64,000 nucleotides of DNA from NCBI RefSeq assembly GCF_000003815.2, contig NC_049984.1:15460765-15524764 (forward strand). Reading direction: 5' to 3'. The number at the start of each line of letters is the position of its first letter. Position 1 is the stretch's first letter. This DNA is from Branchiostoma floridae (lineage: Eukaryota; Chordata; Leptocardii; Amphioxiformes; Branchiostomatidae). The position numbers were made by a program, and so were the translations under genes. Under the pieces are notes generated by a model, which saw only the letters and a list, made by a program, of their open reading frames with translations, was not told where the DNA came from and searched no databases. This document shows, one piece after another, positions 58,433-64,000 of the stretch.

Positions 58433-61040
58433 TCACTGGGGCATGCTGACCTCCTGACCCTCGATCTCTTGGATCTGCACCTCGTCGGGCTGTTGGATCT
58501 GCTATAGGAACACAAAACAGAAAAGGATCAGTTCAAAGGTCAAGTTAGAAATGTAAGTCCTATACTATAGTGAAAATGGTGGGGCAAACATCTGAAAAAG
58601 GCAGGCACTGCTATTCACAAGCCACTATATAACAGTCCCATACATTTTACTTTATACTTTATCTATTTTTCTATTTAATGTTTTATCAATTTTGTTTTAC
58701 TATTCTGCATTTGTGGAAGGACTGACAAAACAGACTATCACTTTTTCTAGATGTCAACCCAGAGACCAGAATGTAAGGTTTGATCTAATCACACAGGGAA
58801 GGACACCCTACTCTTTTCGATAAGTGTGGCGGGTTCTTTAAAGTGCTTGAAGTGTGGCTTACCTAGGCAACCTGACTGAAGAAAGTATTTCGAACACTGT
58901 CATCATGAAATATGACAGACCACGAGTTGTTCTTCAGAAATGTATAAATAGCTTTTAACCCTTTGACAGGAATAATTTTTCACCCTAAACAGGGATAATT
59001 TCAGCGTGAAAGCTCATCTGTGTATATGATTCATATTGAAGTTTTTCAACTGTCATTCAACACAAAATTTGCTCACCTCAAATTTTTGGTCGCGCCTATG
59101 TCAAACTTCTTCAGGAGTGATGATTCAATTACTCTGAGCCCGATACTGCCTGCCAGGCATCTATGATTCGTTACTCGAGTCACGTGCGATACCGCCTGCC
59201 AGGCATCTATGATTCGTTACTCGAGTCACGTGCAATACCGCCTGCCAGGCATCTATGATACGTTACTCGAGTCACATGCGATACTGCCTGCCAGGCATCT
59301 ATGATACGTTACTCGAGTCACATGCGATACTGCCTGCCAGGCATCTATGATTCGTTACTCGAGTCACGTGCGATACCGCCTGCCAGGCATCTATGATTCG
59401 TTACTCGAGTCACGTGTCTCCAAGTCACGTGCTCAGAGTAATTGAATCATCACACCTGAAGAAGGTTGACGTATATAGGTTCGACCGAAAATTTGAGGTG
59501 AGCAAATTTTGTGTTGTATGACAGCTGAAAAACTTCAATAGGGATAATTGCACTAGCCTTACCTGTATCTGCCCCTCCTGTATGTGGATTTCTGTAGTCT
59601 CCATCCCATGCAGGGCTGTTGGCTGGGACTCTATGGACATGGCACCTGGCTGCATGGCCACCTGCTGGATCGTCACTTCTTCACCTGGCTGAAGCACCTG
59701 GGGGATATAAAAATAGGATGCCCCGTGTTAGTAAACGGTAGTTCATAGTAGAAACTACGCAGCGAAACAGAATTAATAGACCAGTTCCATAGCAGCACCC
59801 AATTCCATCAGAAGGTAGAAATGCAAAACAAAATCTAAACATTTGACAGAATTGCAGCCACTTTTCCATTGGTCAAACCACTAATTGCACTTCTCTCATT
59901 GTTTGAACTACTAGTACTAATTGTGATGGACAGTCACTCTCAGTCTACCATAATTTGATATGGCAGTGTCAATAAAAATGTCTATAAAGAATGTAGAACT
60001 GAAGTGCAAATGTGCCTCTGTGTGAAAAGGTACAATGGTGGTAGCTATTGGTAGATATTATAAAAGAAATATTGTTTCAAAAACTGTCTTAGATGAGATA
60101 GGTTCTGATTTTTAACACATGAAGTGTTGGCCTGAGATACTTACTGCAACCTGCTGTCCGTCCGCTGTCTGTGTGATCTGCACATGGTGGACTTGTGTAC
60201 CATCTGCAACCTGCAAGCACAAATATTCAAATCTTTACTCTAAATCATCAAACTTTTACAGTATACATACTGTATATCTTATTCATTTTATCACCAATTC
60301 ATAACACAGCGAAATTCTGTCTCCAATGTATTCCTACTGTAGGAGGTAGGAGAGAAAAGGAAGATCTAAAATACTTATGTGTTATTACTGTACTTTACGT
60401 TTTAGATTTTTCTTCTCTCTCCTACCTTGAAATAAATTCACAGCAGAAGTACCGGTAAATGAATTTGCACACATTACACATACACTTAAAGCTGTCATTG
60501 GGTTCCTTATGAAATGTCAAAATTATAGCCAATAATTATAGAAAATAATATAAAAATATCCTTGACGTTATCGTTAACCGTAACATGGTGGCCGTCAGCT
60601 TGTGATATGGAGGTGGTGTACTGTGATAGGGTGGGACTTACTGTAACATGGTGGCCGTCAGCCTGTGTGATATGGAGGTGGTGTACTGTGATAGGGTGGG
60701 ACTTACTGTAACATGGTGGCCGTCAGCCTGTGTGATATGGAGGTGGTGTACTGTGTTGGGTGGGACTTACTGTAACATGGTGGCCATCAGCCTGTGTGAT
60801 ATCATATGGAGGTGGTGTACTGTGATAGGGTGGGACTTACCGTAACATGGTGGCCGTCAGCCTGTGTGATATGGAGGTGGTGTACTGTGATAGGGTGGGA
60901 CTTACCGTAACATGGTGGCCGTCAGCCTGTGTGATATGGAGGTGGTGTACTTGGTTGCCCTGAGTGACAGCTACGGTGTCGCCTGGCTGGATTGCTGTCC
61001 CCTGGATGTGAACCTCCATGTCACCCTGATTGACTGCCAA
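58433..61040 (-). CDS. BANP: BANP-like C-terminal Gln-rich exons
   Basis: The four phase-0 exons, in transcript order, are as follows. 60906-61040 begins LAVNQGDMEVHIQG and ends VHHLHITQADGHHVT. 60145-60210 begins VADGTQVHHVQITQTADG. 59563-59697 begins VLQPGEEVTIQQVAMQPG and ends EIHIQEGQIQ. 58433-58501 begins QIQQPDEVQIQEIEGQEV and ends SMPQ. The exon lengths (135, 66, 135, 69 bp) are all multiples of three, so each internal exon could be skipped in frame. Low-complexity Gln/Val/His composition suggests a flexible regulatory tail. Confidence 0.85.
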
Positions 61041-64000
61041 CTGAACAGATACATGTACAAGATGAGGTTATTCAAGGACATCCTATCAAATATGCAGCCC
61101 ATAAACTTGCAAATTTATGCTGGAAATAACCGTACATGTACATGATTGTTAAGCAGTATAGGTTTACAGGAGTTTTAATAACATTGTTATAGAAACTTGA
61201 CATTGTAGCTACTTGCACCATACATGTATGTTTTTGTAGTTGCCACCATAACTACATTGAAGATACCTAGAAGACGGTTACCACCACAGCTAACTGTGAT
61301 ATAGTTGCAACCATAGCATGTAAATTGTAAACAGAAAAGCTAATCCTAAAATAGCCTGTTTTAGGCTGTAGTAATAGTGGGTTGTTTTCCACTGTGTCTG
61401 GGCATTGTATTGCCCAAAGCCCATCGCTCTTCTTCCACCACCTTTTACCTACCTAGTCCCCAACCCAAGCCATTCCAACACCTGGGTGGAGTGAGGAAAT
61501 TTGTGTGAAGTGGCTTTCCCACAAGCACAACATTGCTGGCATGTCAGGGGATTTGAGCCAAGTACCTCTAGACTCTGGGTCAAACACTGTAATCCTGCCG
61601 ATAAACGCCACATATAAATTGTAGCTTCGAGTAAACCGCTGACCTGTGATAACTGGTCTGCCTGTGCCTCAGGATGTACTGTATGCAGCTCCTGCGCGTA
61701 CACAGTGTGCATATTGCTGGGAAGCTTGCGAGCGAAGGCCTTCACCGTGAGCGGCTGGCCCCGCTGTCTGCGCCGGAAGGACGTCCGACACTTGGAGTCG
61801 ATGTTCTGTTTGATCCTGTGCCAATCTGCGTCCGTTATCCCAAACTTACTGATCAGGTGACCTGTAGGAAGCAAAATATCATAAGACAGGAGAAATATGT
61901 CAATGCATACATATATCATACTAATTGTCATAATTCTGATAAGCCCAGTTGTAAAAGAATGGAACCCAAGGCTGTCATATATATGCAAGTTATCAATTGA
62001 CATATGAATTATGATAAATTCTTTCATCCATGCATTGTCAATATACTAGTCTAGATACCAGAGGATCCCCCATTTGTATAATACTGTAAATGCATTTAAG
62101 TTCGCGGGGATTTAATTTCGCGGTAGCGGGAAAAATGACTTGTCGCGGTGGTTTTAATTTCGCGGTAACAACATCGACTGCTGTCTAATACCTTAATAGA
62201 AAAATGTTCGCGGTGGATTTAAGTTCGCGGTAAAGTGGTCGCCGCGAAAACCGCGAACATTAATCCACCGCGAACATTTCTGCATTTACAGTATTCCAGG
62301 CATTCAATTGAAGTTCCCAGATGGAATAACAGAGAAGCAACTGTACATAGTGTATGATAAACATCGGGGTGAAATCCTATCTAAGTACATATGGCACCCA
62401 GGCTACCGGTACACCCACAGTAAACAAGTGCTTTTAAAAAAAGCTGGCGTTTCGTCTACGTTTATGAGTGTGAACTGTCTTTTTCTTGAAGTAAAATCTG
62501 TTAGAAAAAGTCACTCAAGGGCTGTTGCGTCTATAAGAAAAATTGTTATTTTGGAAAGGAGTACTGTTTAATAGCTGGTCTTGGCTTACAACTTTATTTT
62601 AAAATGTACAATAAGTTCATTATAAAATCTATTAATATACTAGTACTCAGGTACTTAAGTACACTTGAAAAAGCACCATCAGCACTGTGACAAGATTCTA
62701 TCTAAATTGACTACCAAATGTCAAACAAATATCCAAACCAATTAACAGCTACCTCATCTCTATTACACTGGTTTCCGCATTTACAACATTTCTTCCTTGT
62801 TTTCCTGGATAATTTTGCTAATATTCATGAAAATTTCCATACTTTTGTGTCGAGCGGTGTGACTTTCCACGTCCGTGTTGTCTGAAAACTTCTGAATGAA
62901 GTCGAACTGAACAATGGAGCATTTGCTACTGTAAGAAAGGATTGCTGTTTTTGATGGAGTTTCATGCAAACAACATCAAGAGCCTCTGTTTACATCATGA
63001 ATAGTAGTTTAGTGGCGAGTGTTTTGCGAGAATCATCTTACCGCGCATAGGAGCCGCTGCACGGTATTTGCCATTACCATGAACAGAAAAATTCGAATGC
63101 CGGGTTTGGAATCTATGTTCATAAGACAAAGGCCTTGCATATATATGAAATGAATACTAAAATAATAATAAAAATGATATATAAAAATATAATATCAATA
63201 AATAAATAAATAGAATATTTATATATTATCTTCAATATTTAAAAAGAAAAAAATCCACTCTCGGTTTCGAATCAGGGACTTTCGGATCCGAAGACCTGTG
63301 ACTTTACCGATTGAGCTAAGTTGTTACGTGTATTATATGTGAGTGTACATAATGCTTTAACCTCACTACATAGTATTATTTATGTCGATTTTCGGTCGCT
63401 TTCTTGATAAAATCATTTTTTCTTAAATAATAAAAAAATGATATATAAAAATATGATATCAATAAACAAATAGAATATTTGTATATTATCTTCAATATTT
63501 AAAAAGAAAAAAAATCCACTCCCGGTTTCGAACCAGGGACTTTCGGATCCGAAGACCTGTGGCTTTACCGATTGAGCTAAGTTGTTCATGTATTATACGT
63601 GAGTGTACATAATGATTTAACCTCACTACATAGTATTATTTATGTCGATTTTCGGTCGCTTTCTTCATAAAATCATTTTTTTTTCTTGTGCAATCTTGTG
63701 GAATAGATGTTATATGGCCATTTTCCAGGATATTGAAGTCCGAAACCACAATGCAATGGTATTTCCGAACAGTTGCATGCGGTCGCATGCCATGATATAA
63801 CCTCCTTGGTTGAACCAAACCAAGCATCCATTCCTTGAAGCACTGAAGGTAAAACCCATCACATTGCGTTTCGTCGCCAAGGGCGACGAAACGCAAAAAT
63901 TAGATGCACAGCTCCAATTTTGGGTCCACAAAGGTGCACGTGCCACAAGTATTACAAGCCCCATAGACTCACATCTGATGCCGTATATCATGAGGGGGTC
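58433..64000 (-). CDS. BANP: BANP-like BEN-domain nuclear protein, 3' part of gene (spliced)
   Basis: Six exons are readable on the minus strand: 63973-64000 (partial, runs off the window), 61644-61861, 60906-61040, 60145-60210, 59563-59697 and 58433-58501 (stop TGA). Joining the first two gives DPLMIYGIRC-HLISKFGIT-DADWHRIKQNIDSKCR. This matches vertebrate BANP/SMAR1 at the end of its BEN domain, as I recall that family. The C-terminal exons encode a Gln-rich region with repeated VHHxxITQxxDGxxV motifs and IQ-rich segments, as in the BANP C-terminus. BANP is a nuclear DNA-binding regulator that recognises CGCG-containing promoter elements. The N-terminal coiled coil and the start of the BEN domain lie beyond the right edge. 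Splice phases agree across all junctions. Confidence 0.9.
59035..59539. repeat. Foldback element with a minisatellite core in the last BANP intron region
   Basis: Arms 59035-59139 and 59431-59539 are reverse complements over about 105 bp, including ACACAAAATTTGCTCACCTC and TGATGATTCAATTACTCTGA. The core 59142-59417 is a tandem array listed separately. GGGATAATT occurs just outside the right arm and also about 40 bp left of the left arm, which might mark larger element ends. No transposase is encoded. Confidence 0.85.
59142..59417. repeat. Six copies of a 46-bp unit containing CTCGAG and CACGTG
   Basis: Units start at 59142, 59188, 59234, 59280, 59326 and 59372. Each has GCCTGCCAGGCATCTATGAT, then TTACTCGAGTCACGTGC. 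Some units have CACATG instead of CACGTG. The period is constant at 46 bp. CACGTG is the E-box consensus, but binding here is not shown. Confidence 0.95.
60344..60427. repeat. Hairpin-forming inverted repeat in a BANP intron
   Basis: AGGTAGGAGAGAAAAGGAAG at 60344 and the following bases up to 60371 pair with 60400-60427 (ending TTCTCTCTCCTACCT). There are one or two mismatches and a loop of about 28 nt. Confidence 0.8.
60580..60960 (-). repeat. BANP: Minisatellite duplicating the 3' end and splice donor of a BANP exon
   Basis: The junction sequence read on the plus strand as GTAACATGGTGGCCGTCAGC starts at 60580, 60643, 60708, 60772, 60842 and 60907. The last is the true end of exon 60906-61040; the five others lie in the following intron. 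Each copy carries about 44 nt of exon sequence plus the donor (TTACG|GTAAGT, or TTACA|GTAAGT). One copy has a small insertion (ATCATATGG). Confidence 0.85.
61644..61861 (-). CDS. BANP: BANP-like exon: C-terminal half of the BEN domain
   Basis: The exon starts after CTTCCTACAG, its first two bases completing a Cys codon. It encodes HLISKFGITDADWHRIKQ, then NIDSKCRTSFRRRQRGQPL and TVKAFARKLPSNMHTVYAQ. The basic RRRQRG stretch and DSKCRT are the most conserved BANP landmarks visible. The donor is GTCAGC, a weaker GT donor, leaving phase 0. Confidence 0.92.
62080..62295. mobile_element. MITE-like inverted-repeat element, 216 bp
   Basis: Perfect 15-bp ends: AATACTGTAAATGCA at 62080-62094, and its reverse complement at 62281-62295. 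The ends continue imperfectly inward through TTCGCGG. The interior repeats AATTTCGCGGTA and AAGTTCGCGGTA motifs in both orientations, so most of the element can fold back. It has no coding capacity. Sequences of this TTCGCGG-rich type are common dispersed non-autonomous elements in invertebrate genomes. Confidence 0.85.
63253..63325 (-). tRNA. tRNA-Arg(UCG)-like sequence, copy 1, probably degenerate
   Basis: Read on the minus strand it has TTAGCTCAATCGGTAAAG (A-box/D-arm region), CTTCGGA like the anticodon loop of tRNA-Arg(TCG), and GATTCGAAACC (B-box/T-arm). Acceptor pairing is imperfect and the anticodon stem pairs poorly, so a tRNA-derived repeat is more likely than a working gene. Copy 1 has a weaker T-stem than copy 2. 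Confidence 0.45.
63514..63586 (-). tRNA. tRNA-Arg(UCG)-like sequence, copy 2
   Basis: It has the same layout as the copy 261 bp away, but with a well-paired T-arm (CCTGG-TTCGAAA-CCGGG) and GCCACAGG after the D-arm. CTTCGGA matches a tRNA-Arg(TCG) anticodon loop. About five of seven acceptor pairs form by eye. No terminal T-run suited to RNA polymerase III was confirmed. It could be a pseudo-tRNA or the head of a short interspersed element. Confidence 0.5.

Larger units (their letters stand above)
63160..63690. repeat. Two-copy tandem duplication, about 262-bp unit, each with a tRNA-like sequence
   Basis: The block beginning AATAATAAAAATGATATATA and ending GGTCGCTTTCTTGATAAAAT occurs at about 63160-63421 and again at about 63428-63682. 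Differences are small. Both copies contain A/T-rich flanks and a 73-nt tRNA-like sequence on the minus strand. Confidence 0.9.
61862..63972 (-). other. BANP: 2.1-kb BANP intron within the BEN domain
   Basis: It is bounded by AGAT|GTGAGT (donor, exon end at 63973) and CTTCCTACAG (acceptor). It contains the inverted-repeat element at 62080-62295 and the duplicated tRNA-like block near 63.2-63.7 kb. Short open frames on either strand (for example 62308-62571 plus, 62781-62969 minus) show no domain. Confidence 0.75.

Noticed and set aside
62308-62571. 87-codon plus-strand frame in the BANP intron
   Set aside because: It starts right after the MITE, lies in an intron of the opposite gene, and shows no recognisable family.

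Overview
The window looks like animal nuclear DNA. It has many short exons with GT..AG introns, extracellular CUB, EGF, VWD, C8, TIL and SEA-like modules joined mostly by phase-1 introns, AATAAA-type poly(A) signals, MITE-like inverted repeats, and an assembly gap of N's. The mixture (a giant VWD/C8/TIL mucin-like protein next to a BANP orthologue, with compact polymorphic introns) best fits a non-vertebrate deuterostome, most likely a lancelet (Branchiostoma). That taxon is inferred, not proven.

Layout. 1-2.7 kb: no gene seen. 2.7-55.7 kb, plus strand: one apparent giant gene. In order it encodes a possible signal peptide, a CUB domain (2 exons), five single-exon EGF domains, 18 consecutive VWD-C8-TIL-TILa modules (five exons each), a second CUB domain, a Thr/Pro stalk, a SEA-like domain, one membrane segment, and an intracellular tail made of SRPG repeats ending in an Arg-Ser run. 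Summing the exons gives roughly 8,300 residues, uncertain because of the N gap and possible misassembly of the repeats. 58.1-64.0 kb, minus strand: the 3' part of a BANP-like BEN-domain gene, converging on the giant gene and running off the right edge.

The giant protein resembles FCGBP/zonadhesin/mucin-type VWD proteins but is membrane-anchored and flanked by CUB and EGF domains. All 18 VWD domains keep the GDPH motif, which is a self-cleavage site in MUC2 and FCGBP. Modules 4-16 lie in a 25-kb tandem array of 1,942-bp units that are nearly identical in introns as well as exons, so the array expanded recently or is being homogenised. Shared private variants five units apart suggest a 9.71-kb block duplication. 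Modules 1-3, 17 and 18 are older, diverged copies.

The 4.4-kb intron that splits module 18 contains a well-formed signal-peptide exon (46373-46448). Its phase-1 donor would splice in frame to the next TIL exon. This implies either an alternative promoter making a short TIL-TILa-CUB-stalk-SEA-TM isoform, or two genes that only look like one.

Non-coding features include several foldback/MITE-like elements (7.2, 47.6, 49.0, 59.0, 62.1 kb), short hairpins (51.0, 60.3 kb), minisatellites (5.0, 51.9, 59.1, 60.6 kb), and a tandemly duplicated tRNA-Arg-like sequence at 63.2-63.6 kb. All exon boundaries were read by eye from splice consensus, phase and domain homology between modules; no transcript data were used.
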